Source: Macrocybe gigantea
Lineage: Eukaryota > Basidiomycota > Agaricomycetes > Agaricales > Callistosporiaceae
NCBI GenBank assembly: GCA_011319805.1
Contig: SJRY01000260.1
Location: 372,001-436,000, forward strand
DNA: 64,000 nucleotides
Direction of reading: 5' to 3'
The translations under genes and the position numbers were made by a program. A model generated the notes under the pieces. That model was not told the DNA's origin and searched no databases. It saw only the letters and a program-made list of their open reading frames with translations. Shown piece after piece: positions 1 through 11,184 of this stretch. Position 1 is the first letter of the stretch; the number at the start of each line of letters is the position of its first letter.

Positions 1-1742
1 CGCGTTGTTGATGACAAGCGAACCGGCCAGCCTGCCATTGCTGGGTTGGGAAGAACGGACGAAAATGGGCGTGTTGGTCACGGTAGCATCTATAATAGCC
101 TCTGCGCCGACAGTCTACAGCCCAGATGCGTAAAATATGTGTGCCACTTGTAGTATTATGTCCTAAACCAACCTGGGTTTGCTCCGTTGTACCACCTGTT
201 GTCAAATCAAAGCCAACCTACCGTGTGTCAAATCATTCCTACGAAAATTAAGAGTACAAATGTAACGCTCACTTGGCAGTTGTTGATATTGACATTCTGG
301 AATGTCCAGCCTTTGTTGAGATGAGTAAGTCCTTGCTTGTACTGTGCAAGGATGAATAACATACCCCAATTCCAAATGCCAAATACGGCGGTATTTGCAT
401 TGTTGATGGTGATATTTCGGACTGTGAATCTGTGCATGTCTGTCAAATAATTTCATCTTACAGGACTTTGAAAGGCATACTGCTGGTTCCCGACCCACAT
501 CCCGAATTTGCCTATCATCTTCACTTCAATCGCTCTCTAATGAATGCCAACTTGACGAAACATTACCTCCATTGAAGACCAAGTCACCCATGAAGCCTCC
601 GCTGCCATTTTCCATCCAAATCCCTATTTAGACCGCACGTTGACAACGCTGCTCAACTTGATGCTTCCAAACCTACCTTGGTGGGCAGTGTTTGATGCGG
701 TCGACATTTCAAAGACTATATTCATCAACGATGTGGCTTGGGCAACTTGCCAATGGATTCCTGTGCCTTGATTGTTCGTAGCCGGGACCCTAGCAAGCTT
801 TTGAGGAACGCACAAGCCAACAAATCAGCCTAGGGCAGGTTTCTCACCGCCTGACGTCGATGACGAAGTTTCTTACGGAACGGAAGCTGATGTCAAGCTG
901 AGCAAGCTGGTCATATAAACTGCGATCGTGGTGGTGCTCACAAATTGTTCTGGTTCGTGTACCACTGTGCTCCTCCACCGTTTGGGATATACGGATCGGC
1001 ATCTGAATTTTTTTTTTAAAGAAAAAAGCGCATTTATGGCGTTATATAAATGCATAATGTATCCAGAACTAACCGATTACAGCCATTCCTTGAAAACTTG
1101 AAGCAGCGAGAAGAGTCGGTGGACTTCTCGCATCTCCAATGAGCTGAGTGTAGTAATACGGTGTAATTGGGGACGAGACCAGATAGGTCCTGATTCCTTT
1201 CGTGAACAGCGATTCTCCCTATGTCAATTTCTACGTACCCTTTCGGGAAAAAAACAATAGCCGGAGTTATGCTGCAGGATAGTGCAGATCATTCAAAGGA
1301 GCATATCCACGAGTATGGTTGATTGGCTTACGTGCTAGAAGCACAACCACCCCCGCCACAACGACCACCTGAAGAAATCGCATTGCTGACACCGATGAGA
1401 CTCGAAACTGTAGATTGCCAAAAGGTAACTATACTTGATGGCTGCCGTGTCATCGGTTACCCCGTCTCCTTTGGCACCAAAGTCCTATGCGTCAATGAGC
1501 TACCGATCAAATGGTACATTCAAGCGGAAAGTTCTCACCTTCACGTTTCTAAACACTTGATATGCACTGGGATTTGTATTGAAGGCCGCTGTCCCTTGGT
1601 GCTTGATCGTCTGGAGCCAATATGGATCGCCGGGAGCTGCAGCTCCTGGTCCCAAGGGGGCAGTGCATGACGTTCCTAGTCCATGTACGAAGGTGGTAAA
1701 GTAGCAGGAAATAGCTAGCAAGGCCCCAAAATAACGGAACAT
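1..1742 (-). CDS. GH55 exo-beta-1,3-glucanase (3' end outside window)
   Basis: Secreted glycoside hydrolase family 55 enzyme acting on beta-1,3-glucan (family knowledge). The first exon (1539-1742) encodes a signal peptide ending near VHG, followed by SCTAPLGPG and YWLQTIKHQG, typical of fungal GH55 N-termini. The next exon gives DFGAKGDGVTDDTAAI, the hallmark of the first pectate-lyase-like beta-helix, then AISSGGRCGGGGCASS. Further minus-strand exons carry YYYTQLIGDARSPPT, DADPYIPNGGGAQWY, VRNFVIDVRR, GTGIHWQVAQATSLMN, NITINNANTAVFGIWNWG and TNTPIFVRSS, all in family order. At least eight short introns are needed. The gene runs off the left edge, so only about the N-terminal half is present and the second beta-helix is not seen. 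The start is chosen for the signal peptide and a TATA box about 60 nt upstream. Confidence 0.9.
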
Positions 1743-1802
1743 ATCCTAGACCAGGTGAGGTTACAAGCAGCGGCTGACGGTCCCTCCTCCAGACCTGATG
1801 CA

Positions 1803-1808
1803 TTTATA
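1803..1808 (-). promoter_or_regulatory. TATA box of the GH55 gene
   Basis: TATAAA on the minus strand, about 60 nt upstream of the GH55 start codon. Confidence 0.5.
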
Positions 1809-3053
1809 CCTCGAAGCCACGGCCTCAGGTGACTATGCAGGCGACCTCTGGCATCCTTTTGCATGCTCAGCCGCCGCGTGATGAACGGTGAGATCGGTCA
1901 TCAAAAGCGTTTTGCTTGGATGTCCTCTCCTCAGATGTAGAATAAGGAAACGAAAGTGAATCAGCTGTTCGGACACCAATCAGGCCCTGGTAACGGTAAG
2001 CCGCTATCCGAGATCGCCTTGAGGACACAGAAGCAGAAGGTTGACGGTCAAGCACCCATTAGCGTGTACAGACGGAGCTCGACTCTGTATCGCGCGGACT
2101 AGCATGAACAGGAAAGGAAATCACATGGCCAGCTCACCTTGTTGCTCAACTGACGCATATGGCCCATGGGATGCAGTTCCCCGAGTTCGCCTGGGATCCG
2201 CCTTTGTAGTAGTCCATCTCTTAAATGTGCATGGCCAGATTTTCCGTAATGTATGGCCGTCGTGACCTTATGAAACCTACCGCAGTCTACCGAGTTCGAT
2301 CTCAGTGAGCAGAGCGTTGAAGAGCGACGCAATGAGAAAACGCAAGACTAAAAACGACTCGTGACTCTCAGTGTCCTTGCACCCGTTTCGCGACCAGAGG
2401 GAAAATTATGGGCCGATCTATCCGAGCACATGTACAGCATTGAATGTTCATGTCTCTGTAATAGACGGTGAGTACGACAGTGGGTAAAGCTTCATGCATA
2501 CGCTTCATGCGTTGGTTGGCTTCTCATACCGCCCAAAATTGGGGAACGCGCAGAAAGTGCCACGTCGGAATCACCTGATCCACTCCAACGGTGAATTTAA
2601 GCTTATACCCCGACATTATGGCGCCCGAAGGCGTCCAGCACGAGAAACTGAGTTCTCTTGAGCGTAATGCAGCCATCTGACGACGAAGCCATGCGTCTTT
2701 AAACAGCAGACTTCGATGAACTCCTTTGGACCTTTTCTTTTCTCGCTGCGTCTCACACCATATGCTGATCCGTGCGACCATATGGTCGGCATTCACCATT
2801 CTCACTGCTTCGCGGAAAAAAAAATGCAGAAGAATGAGTTGATGTGTGCTTGCTTATAAGAATTTACCACTTGCCTTTCCACACGCCATCCGGTCAGCGC
2901 TGCGCAATATAACGCGGGTTCTAGCCAAGCTCCCAAGTAAATGGGGGACCTCTTGATCGGTTACACAAGACGTCCATGTTACGCAATACGGATAATACAA
3001 AAACGCGATTGAAAGAAACGACAGACCATCAATTACAGTGTTGTTGTCACGGG
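1809..3053. other. Intergenic, no recognisable gene
   Basis: Promoter side of the GH55 gene and 3' side of the NAPE-PLD-like gene. Only short ORFs without recognisable motifs; no repeat or RNA gene seen. Confidence 0.5.
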
Positions 3054-4567
3054 CTAGAAGAGAAGCGTCTCCCCGATATCACACGTCGTGAAAGCACCCT
3101 GTTCTAGACCGATTTTCTTGCTTTCTTCCGCCAATTTCTTTGGGGGCTCTAAGACGTCTTCGGTGGACAGGACGAAGGTGCTAATTGAAGATGAAAGTCA
3201 GAACGTTAGAATACACTGATGGTAACCGTACGCCTTACCCCCAATGCATGCCCAAGGCGCGCTTCGCTTTGATGTCCTGGAAAAGCCGTACACTGTCCTG
3301 GGGAGCACAATGGATGGAGGACATGAAATTACGAGGAATGTAGCATCTGAAGGAAGATAGATCGGAATCAGCTCAGCACGACGACCAATCAGAGTATCGG
3401 CGCCAACGGACCCGACGGGGATCATGGCAAAGTCGAATCCGCCGAATGTCTCTCCAATGTCTTTGAAAGCAGGGCAAACGGGGACTTTGTCCTCGTCCTG
3501 CCCATCTGCCACATAGCGATAAGCTGTGTCTCCTCCAAAATAAACCTTTACGCCAGGTCTCGTGCCAGACTCGCCAGCTCGCTCCTCAATGGCCCAACCA
3601 GACCAGAGCGATTTGTTGTCGTCCAACAGGTTGCGACCCGAGAAGTGTTGACAAGGAGTGCATGTTATATCGGCAGTGATAGGCGCGCTGTCCTCGGACT
3701 TGAGCGTCCGCTCGATGCGACAGGTTTCCCACCAATCTAATGTGTGTATGCGCGATTCATCGATTCCGAGGTTACGGAAATATTTGTGGTTTCCAAGCGG
3801 AGCGAAGAAATGGAGCTCAGGAGAACGTTTGCGGAGCTCGCGTATCGTGTCGGTGTCCAAACTATTGAAGCATGTGATCGACCGAACTCGGCTGCAAAGC
3901 TCTGTGACGTACTGGTCATAATGATTGTGCTAAGTCGTGGAAAAGAGACGTCGTCATCTTCCGGTTTTTTCCTAAACAGCCAACCAAGTAACGACTCACC
4001 GATATGACGACGGCATCGAACTCGGGAAGGTCGCCGACCTTGCAGGGCGACGCTGAAAATTCTACATGAGAGACGACGAATAGGAGGGGAAAAAAGATGG
4101 ACGAGACGCACGAGTGAAACGCTTCGGTCCAGGGGGGCTCTGAACCGGCGCGCATCGGTCGCTGAATATTGGGTCGAACAGCAACCTTAAGCCCCTCTCG
4201 TTTGATCTGGCTGGTAGTTCTACGAGAAACGAGGCGTGCCCGAGCCAAGTCGCCTTGATCTTCTCTCTTGCACCATCGTCCTGCGTGTTGGTCTTTCCCC
4301 ACGTCGGTGTGTGGATCTTCATCTGAGATTTTGCCTTTTCACCCGATGGGAATTGGAAGTACCTGGCCATCAGCTGGAGTCCGTGGTCAATTTGAACGAT
4401 CTAAACGATTGTAGAGAACGTTCGCCACATACAAACAGTCTTTCCGGGACGGTGTTCAAATGCCAGCTTTTCCATGGATTCTTGAACGTCGTGCCTTTGT
4501 CGTCAACCCAATGATCAGGTTTTCCGACTGGCTTCTGCTTCTTGGGAGTGATTATTGAAACTTGCAT
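3054..4567 (-). CDS. NAPE-PLD-like metallo-beta-lactamase-fold phospholipase
   Basis: Resembles N-acyl-phosphatidylethanolamine-hydrolysing phospholipase D, a zinc hydrolase that releases N-acylethanolamines. Seen in order on the minus strand: GTTFKNPWKSW near the N-terminus, ATWLGHASFLVEL, LLFDPIFSDRCAP, then the metal motif HNHYDH. The last His is formed across an intron (3' splice site near 3855), so the motif is intact, although reading through the intron gives HNHYDQ. Downstream are PLGNHKYF, TPCQHFSGR, YFGGDTAY, IPVG, ALGMHWGTF and a C-terminus ending DIGETLLF. These match the ligand positions of the family. The start is the Met of MQVSIITPKK; an in-frame Met at 4624 would add 19 residues. 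Confidence 0.85.
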
Positions 4568-5452
4568 CTTTGGCGGTGGTTGGATAAGTCGTCCAGCGAG
4601 GGCTTTTATACATTTAAGCGCCACAACGACACAGGATTGAATGTGGCGAACTTGCCTCGTGTATGTTCAGTCAATCTGGGCCATTTTCCTGGGTAAACAA
4701 AATGTTCACAGCATTCTTTAAACGTGCTCCTGCATTGTCAGGATACACGAGGCCGAGCTGATTTATGTAAGCATATTGATTTAGACAACGCGAATGCATT
4801 AAACGCGTCTCTCATATCAAAACAGTCTAGAATGCCTACCAGACGCGTCGCGTCCTCGTGTATACTTCTTGCTTTGGCAACTCTTACGACCCACATGCGA
4901 CACGTGGGCGTCGCGAGGCTTCAACGCGATCAGACACCCACCTTTCTTCTCACTGGGCCTTGTCGAACCTGATCCCCCATTCGGTTCACCTCTGTCTTCA
5001 CAGCTCCAATACGATTCACCGAGAGCTTTGGGGAGTGATGATTGTCCAGCCCCTCGCTTTGTTCCGCCCTCCATCCGATAGCAGAAACACATTCCTTGAG
5101 CATCGACTGCCTTGAACGGCATGTATTCGACCTCCATCATTCATGTTTCCGTAAACCAGAAGTCGAGGCATCCGACTTTCCGGGATGCGCCCTAGATCAT
5201 GTCCTATCCGCAACGATGGATTCTAAACCTGGCTACATGATCTACCTGATCCCCTTCATGTTTCTACAAAGGTGGGGCCCTTCAGACATGCTTTTCATTA
5301 CAAACCGCAACGATAAGATTCAGATCCCTCGCTCTGTGGCCTCAAGTGGCCTCAAGTTCCGACCACGAGTTTCCGGTATTCTGTCGTTCTCGTCCACATT
5401 TAAAGCCATTGCGTTCTTTTCGTCCACTGCTTTTCCACACTCCCCGCACGAT
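4568..5452. other. Intergenic, no recognisable gene
   Basis: Lies between the divergent NAPE-PLD-like gene and the 5.4 kb gene, so probably holds both promoters. An open frame from 5042 runs into the downstream gene, but its first part has no recognisable features. Confidence 0.4.
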
Positions 5453-6661
5453 ATGGAAGCCTCTCCTGCTCCATCGTCTACACCAAGTCTAGAAGCGCTC
5501 GACTTGACGACCCTAGCACGAGCGACACTCAAGACCTTCGAGCGATTAGTCCCATACTCACAGTTGCGCGATCCGTAAGCCTCACAGATTCAACGTCACC
5601 CGTCCTTTCAGTCGAGGAGTGTTCACCCGCGCGCAGTTCCTCTACCGTCAACCATCCTGCCGTTTCCAAGATTGTCAAGCGCGTAAAAGCGTATCTCCAA
5701 GCCATCGACGGCAGCGTGACCGCCATCCAAATGCAGGACGAGATAGGCCAGGAAGTGTTGCAGCTGTGCTCGGTGGTCCCCGAAACACGCATTGGTACCT
5801 CGGACGACAAGGCCCTGTCGGAATCAATGCCCGAAACCGAGCTTCAACGTCGGATAGATGGTCTGGTCGATTTAGCAAGCCGGGCCTGCACCCGCGCTGA
5901 AGAGGCCAGTAACAGTTTCAAGCAAGTCCAGCAGGAATTATACAAGGCAGGTCTTGCATCTGACTTCGTCATTGATCATTAACCATCTAGCTAGATTGCA
6001 GCGTTGACGAAGGATCAAGCGTTTGTAGTCGACATCCCTGTTGACCCCTCTCGTCGTCGGTGTTTATATATATATCGTGATACGAATGCATTCACTGACA
6101 CGTCCCTCTGCAGCCGAAACTCTAAAGAAGCCGTTGAAGGACATTGGCTCCGATCTCGTCGCCAATCTCAATCTTCTCGCCCAGTTCGCGCAGTACACGT
6201 CAGATCTGGCGAGTTGGTGCGCTTGGATCAAGTCAGAGATCGCCGCTGCTCGCACTCTAGGCAGCCAATCTAGTCTTATTCCACCACTGAATGGCACCGC
6301 TTCCCAGGGACAAGTCGCGAACATCCGTGCGAAATGGGAAAAGCTGCGCGCGGACTGTAAAACGTACCGCAGTATTGTGAGTTGTTCCATGCATCGTTCA
6401 ACGGTTGACCGATTGAGAGGAGCCCGTCTTCTGATAGATCGAAGGTCTTAAAAGCCGCTATCGCAGTTGCTGCAGATATCAACGACCGACTGGACTCTCA
6501 CTTCAAAGAACCCCAACGACCCAGTGCTACCCCGTGTAGAGGACGAGAAGAGAGAGAATTTGGAGAAAGTCCCTCTCACTAGAAAGATCGTACGCAAGGC
6601 ATCCAGTCTGGCAAGAGACGCGGCGAAGCATCTGGCTTGTCATGGATGCATCATTTTATGA
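5453..6661 (+). CDS. Hypothetical helical protein with CaaX-like C-terminus
   Basis: Not recognised. Plus-strand open segments with coding character: MEASPAPSSTPSLEALDLTT, then IVKRVKAYLQAIDG and a helical stretch including RRIDGLVDLASRACTRAEEA, then LKKPLKDIGSDLVANLNLLA with a Trp-rich SWCAWIK, and a last exon with KIVRKASSLARDAAKHLA ending CHGCIIL. Short introns near 5576-5600, 5950-6110 and 6375-6480 are needed, but their borders are not certain. The last four residues, CIIL, fit a CaaX box with terminal Leu, which in known proteins directs geranylgeranylation. A competing frame in the last exon would stop at 6582 without it. Predominantly alpha-helical, no signal peptide or membrane span. 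Confidence 0.5.
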
Positions 6662-7068
6662 TGTTGCATTTGCGCACAGCGCCCATTGATATCAAATGCT
6701 GGTCCAGTTTCGATTATGTTTTACCGTTAATGTAATAATCTTGTAAGGAATAACAGCCCACTTCTTCATCGATGACTTCTGACGTGCATTGCATCGATAG
6801 AGTATTAAAATGTCTCACTTGAATATTTATTTTCCTCAGCAAAGTACAAAAGCGTTCAGGTGGATCAACATCAATCTTCAGCACAGGGTCATAATCACAT
6901 CATCTGCGGCTGAGTGAGAGACGACGCTGTCGCCACGCTAATAAAAAGAATCGCGATGGTATAAAACCATAACTCGGACCGGACCCGCCAAGGGAGGGCG
7001 TCAGACCTCTTTCTTTTCAGCAATCGCGCGACCTGTCAGGCGTACCGAATGCGGCTCCCCATGCTTTC

Positions 7069-7871
7069 ATGTCGAATTCCAAACCTCTCCCCATAATGAA
7101 TGCATATTCGTCTCCTCGTCCGATCCACCTGCAAGCGGTCTCCAAACAACCAATATCCGCGCAATTCGACACCACAGTACCGCCGAGCATTCGAAAAGAC
7201 TCATCCATCAACCAGAGCGCCGCGCTTCAAGTGCGTCGGCGTGCGGAAAGGGCGCCTCTTCCTGCACGCCAATCCAGGGCGAAGCCAGCGGCCAAAAATT
7301 CTTCCTGCTTGCTTACAAGCGTCTCTGGCTTTTCCTCGTAACTCTTCCTATCACACCTCTGCCCGCCATGCTTCATCTCGTAGTTGGGCACGGAATAATG
7401 AGACAGCGTACCGGTCAATAACGTGGACCGGCGCCATTGCCACTTCTGCCGAAGCAGGAGCCGTTGGGGGATTGGCTCTATCGCCTTTGTGCTCGGGTTA
7501 CCGTTAGCATTGTATCCGTTCGAGAGGGACTACAGAGCAGGCGAAGATTTCTTCGAGGACGAGACGACAGACGGACGGATGGAGATGTGGAAGGAGCTGA
7601 GGCGGTACGCCGCGTACGCGTTGGGTGCTGTCTTCGTCGTTGGGATGGTGCCTTGGCAGGCTCACTTGGTGTCGTCTGTATACGCGCAGCGGGTGGAACG
7701 ACAGACACAATGCTCACTCCAGGTCAAATCTTCGTCGTCGGTTTGTTAGGTGGAATGGTGGTTTGTGGGGGCTTATTTATCTTGGCATCATTCGCGCTTT
7801 GTATTTGGCTGGGAATGTACAGTATCGTTTGTGAGCAGCAGAGACGAAGCAAAAAAAAAGGTCCAAAGTAG
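7069..7871 (+). CDS. Hypothetical membrane protein, possibly mitochondrial
   Basis: Not recognised. An Arg/Ser-rich, acid-poor N-terminal segment (for example NSSYHTSARHASSRSWARN) resembles a mitochondrial presequence. It is followed by hydrophobic GSIAFVLGLPLALYPFERD, a charged linker with FFEDETTDGRMEMWKELRR, and two further hydrophobic segments: YAAYALGAVFVVGMV and FVVGLLGGMVVCGGLFILAS. The tail is basic (QQRRSKKKGPK). The pieces lie in different frames, so at least two short introns are required near 7450 and 7700; borders were not resolved. Start uncertain between the 7069 and 7100 Met codons. Confidence 0.4.
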
Positions 7872-8257
7872 TTCATTGAAGTCTGCGTCATCGGATGCTA
7901 CGTCGGCGCTCAAGACAAAGTAATTCTCAATTCGGGCACAACATTGTAGGCCCCTCGCGCGTAAATTCCCCAGACTGCGGTAGGTTTCACAAGGTCACAA
8001 CGAGCCACATAGTACAGAAAACCTAGTCATGCTGATTGACACATCCTAGGCAAACTCGGAAGGTATAAAGGCATCAAGCCGAAGGAGGGACCGTCAGACG
8101 GCGACTTGCACAACACTGTCCCAAAGTCGTCATGATCATGTTCGTCAGCAGGTGGCATATTGATGTCGCTACACAATTCTGAAGCATTTCACAGGCGTAG
8201 AAGTAGTGATAATAGTCACGGTGATAACCAGCCCAAAATCGCGATCTATTCCACTAA
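7872..8257. other. Intergenic, no gene seen
   Basis: Between the 3' end of the membrane-protein gene and the 3' end of the minus-strand remnant at 8258; nothing recognisable. Confidence 0.4.
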
Positions 8258-8423
8258 TTAGGGAGTAAAATTGTCCTTAGTATAAAAATCCTCGAACCAT
8301 CGCGGCTCCTCGCCAAAAATAGCTACCAGTTTATCCAACCGTTCCAGAGTTGACGATGCCAGAGCAGGCTCCTCGGACGCGTACAACCAATACCACCAAA
8401 TCCAGCATAGTTCCCTGACGTGC
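8258..8423 (-). pseudogene. C-terminal remnant of a fungal hypothetical family (copy A)
   Basis: Minus-strand open frame with CWIWWYWLYASEEPALAS, then LERLDKLVAIFGEEPRWFED and YTKDNFTP before TAA at 8258. It aligns with the plus-strand segment at 14240-14406 (LVEIFGEEPRWFEDFFTKEF). In the shared part differences fall mostly at third codon positions, so the frame was once under protein-level selection. No upstream exons are found; the sequence runs straight into an oppositely oriented remnant. Function unknown. Confidence 0.5.
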
Positions 8424-8770
8424 TTCGCTCAGCTGGACGCTTGGTTCGCGGCACGTTGCCCGTGCTGGAACCTTCACTTGAATGCCTCGTCATCGTGGGA
8501 TATGTCGCAGCTACTGGAAACGTATGGCGGGGGAGTTGCGATGTGAGGATAAAGGTCAAATTACCAAACCTCGTCGCGATGCCATATATTCGCCTTCCTC
8601 ATCTGCTTCTAATCCCGCGACACCACAAAACCAAGGTGATCTATTTCCGCGCTCTCCGGGCTCTGCAGCTGCGCTCCGCCGTCGAGTCCTGTCCACGACA
8701 CCTAAGACATTCACCGACCTCTCATCTCCAGCACAGAAAGCATGGCTCGGAGACATTCATGCCCGTTTGA
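8420..8770 (+). pseudogene. Remnant related to the 13 kb hypothetical gene (copy A)
   Basis: Plus-strand open frame of 116 codons containing IVGYVAATGNVWRG, matching VVGYVAAVGNVWRY of the minus-strand gene at 12906-13936. Between the copies, changes in this stretch are nearly all third-position. Nothing else of the 13 kb gene (its ExK-like region, N-terminal exon) is present, so this looks like a truncated copy. It is head-to-head with the 8258-8423 remnant, reproducing the arrangement at 13-14.4 kb in inverted orientation. Confidence 0.45.
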
Positions 8771-8808
8771 ATCACTTGGACGCGCAGATGACACCTTTGT
8801 ATGTATAG

Positions 8809-9480
8809 TACAGTGGCCCGAACACCAACAGAATACATACCCGAATCGTATTCGTCGAATGTAGATGATATGAAAAAAATAGATAACCGCCTACACATCA
8901 GTTCATTCGTCTGCATTTTGTTTCCCAGCCAAGCAGTGAGAACGGTGACCTGAGGTCAATGGAGCAACCCGAACCTGTTGATTGAGGCCCCGTTCTGCTC
9001 AATCAGCAACGCCGGTAATCAACTGACAAAGCTAAATGCGAGGAGAGGCATCCAGAGTTCCCAGGCCTTCAGCCGCCTGAACCACTAGGTCCCCAGCGTG
9101 GTGCCAGCTGTTGATCAATCATCTGTTACTCACACCTCATCTCTAACAACATGGTCATAGCTATGTAAGGAATTCGACACTAGTCGAGTCGAGTAACGCT
9201 GTGGTGCGTTTGAGCTGCATCGCTGTAGACCCTACAATTCTTGATGCCGATCTTGCGCGTTGCGTTATAAATTCGCGAAGTGCAGATCCTCTGCTAGCTT
9301 CCCTTAGATGCCGGTCCTTCACATCCAAGACGATGCGCTAATCTGATCCTTGCAGCCCAATGTGCCCACTTTGAAGCAGAGGTGTTGAAGAGCGTGGAAG
9401 TGTAAGGTCGTTTATGCACTTAAGGAAACAATATCTATGTTCAGATCCGGACGATAAATTTTCTGGCGAGTAAGTCTCGT
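8809..9480. other. Intergenic, no gene seen
   Basis: 3' flank of ERG20. No ORF with recognisable content and no RNA gene seen. Confidence 0.5.
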
Positions 9481-10909
9481 TTATTTCCTCCTTCCATAGA
9501 TCTTCTCCAAAAAGCTCTTGAATATACCTCTCTTCAATCCTGGGTAAAGTGAGACGGGATCGTCTTTCTCATCGAGGATGGCGCCTTCCTCCGGAATGGA
9601 GTCGATCAACTTGTTAAGCTGAGCATACGCGTTGCTTTCATAGTCGGCGTAGATTTTGCGCAAACCGATTTCTTCGTAGACGCGTTTGACGCGCTTCTCG
9701 CATTCGCCGCCGGCGTCGCCCTCGGAGGCCGTCTTGACGTCATCGCCGGAGCCGGCTTCCAGATCGCCCTTGCGCCCGTAGTTCTTCTCCAGGATTATGC
9801 GCTGTTCTGGAGAGCAAACCTTGAGTGCCATGTTAATGCACCATGAACACTTGTTGTCGACGATGTCAGTGCCGATCTTGCCCAGTATCTCGGGAGGGGC
9901 GGAGAAATCGAGGAAGTCGTCTTGAATTTGGAAATATTCACCAAGTGGTATAAGGATCGAGAGCGACATCATAAGGCTTGACGACTTCTTTCTTTCCGTT
10001 AGGCAATTTTAGTGTAATTTCGGGAATGTTGCAAACGCGCATTGCCAATGCGACTGGGAGATAGAACGAGTAATACGCTGTTTTATATATGACGATGAGT
10101 TGGTGGCTAAGACGAGTCGTTTCGAGATTAGAAAGAGAAGAATTTGGGGCAAGAGAAGTGAAGTGAAGTACCGTTCAAGGGAGAACCTAGCCAGATCTAC
10201 GACACCGTCTGTGGCAGTGATGAGGTCAACGAGCTGACCGATCTCTGTCTTGAGTGTGATGTCATGGAACAACTCGATGAGATTGATGTAATACGGTTGA
10301 GATCGGAAGTGCAACTTGAGTAGATGATAGATAGCGGCTTCCACCATAAAAGAATCATTGATGGCAATCAGGCCGACCGGGGGATGGGTATGTTGGACCG
10401 AGGTATCTTTGGCCGGTGCAGTGATAGACGGGGAGGAAGCGAGATACCAGCATGGCTGGCCGCGTCGCGTGATTGACGAGTCCATCATATCGTCAGAGAT
10501 GAGGAAGAAGGCTTGCAACTGCTCGTATATTTAATCCTGTGAACGAGACGAATTTTCTGGGCGAACTTACGAGCTCGACACACCATCCGAGGATGCCGGC
10601 CTGGACGTACTCCTCTTCAGAGAGAGGGCGGCCCTTTAGGATCTCGACAGAGTCGACGACGCTCATGCCTCTATTAAGCTTTCCTCCTGGAACGTTGTAT
10701 TCAAGATTCTATTGGGTGCGGTTTTTAACATGGCCTAACTTTTTCCGACGCGTACGAGATAAGCTGACCTGTTTGAACCAAGCGATGGCTTCGTCGGGGA
10801 GAGACTGCTGCTTGAGACAGTCGACAAGCTCATCGCGGATGAGGTCAAAGACGGCTTCAAATTTTGCGCGGCGTGCAGCTTTATCAGAGGACATGATGGT
10901 GGTGGCCAA
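9481..10909 (-). CDS. ERG20: Farnesyl pyrophosphate synthase
   Basis: Condenses IPP with DMAPP and then GPP to make FPP for sterols, ubiquinone, dolichol and prenylation. The minus-strand exons carry [19 protein letters not shown], the first Asp-rich motif [32 protein letters not shown], the [10 protein letters not shown] segment, [15 protein letters not shown], and the second Asp-rich motif FQIQDDFLD. The C-terminus ends KIYGRRK. All catalytic motifs are intact. Two in-frame loops look longer than usual: about 22 residues after CWY (Ser/Thr/Pro-rich) and about 20 acidic/Gly residues after NYGRK. At least four introns. Divergent from RNR2 across a 275-bp promoter. Confidence 0.95.
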
Positions 10910-11184
10910 GTAAGTTTACCAAGAGATCGATAAACTCTGCAGAATAATAAAATGTAATACAATGGCGGCCATTTCCTTATCGGGCGATGCGCTGCTTGTG
11001 GCCCAGCTTACGCGATTTGCGACGCGTGACTTGGATTCACGACTTTCTGTTGAACAGCGGCCAAACACGACCACACGCGTTGCAATATAAATCCAACCAT
11101 TTTTTTCGACTGGCGACTCGCGTCGGTTCTTCCTCCATCTTTATTCTTGCTCTCTCTCTCTGCGATCCAACACACCCTCTATCC
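10910..11184. promoter_or_regulatory. Bidirectional ERG20-RNR2 promoter with two ACGCGT (MCB-like) boxes
   Basis: ACGCGT occurs at 11022-11027 and 11085-11090, with TATAAA at 11096-11101, upstream of the RNR2 start at 11185. In yeasts ACGCGT is the MluI cell-cycle box bound by MBF, and RNR genes are known G1/S targets. Use here is inferred from motif and position. Confidence 0.55.

Noticed and set aside
3901..3935. NAPE-PLD metal motif seemingly HNHYDQ instead of HNHYDH
   Set aside because: An intron splits the last codon; splicing restores His and the following LDTDT.
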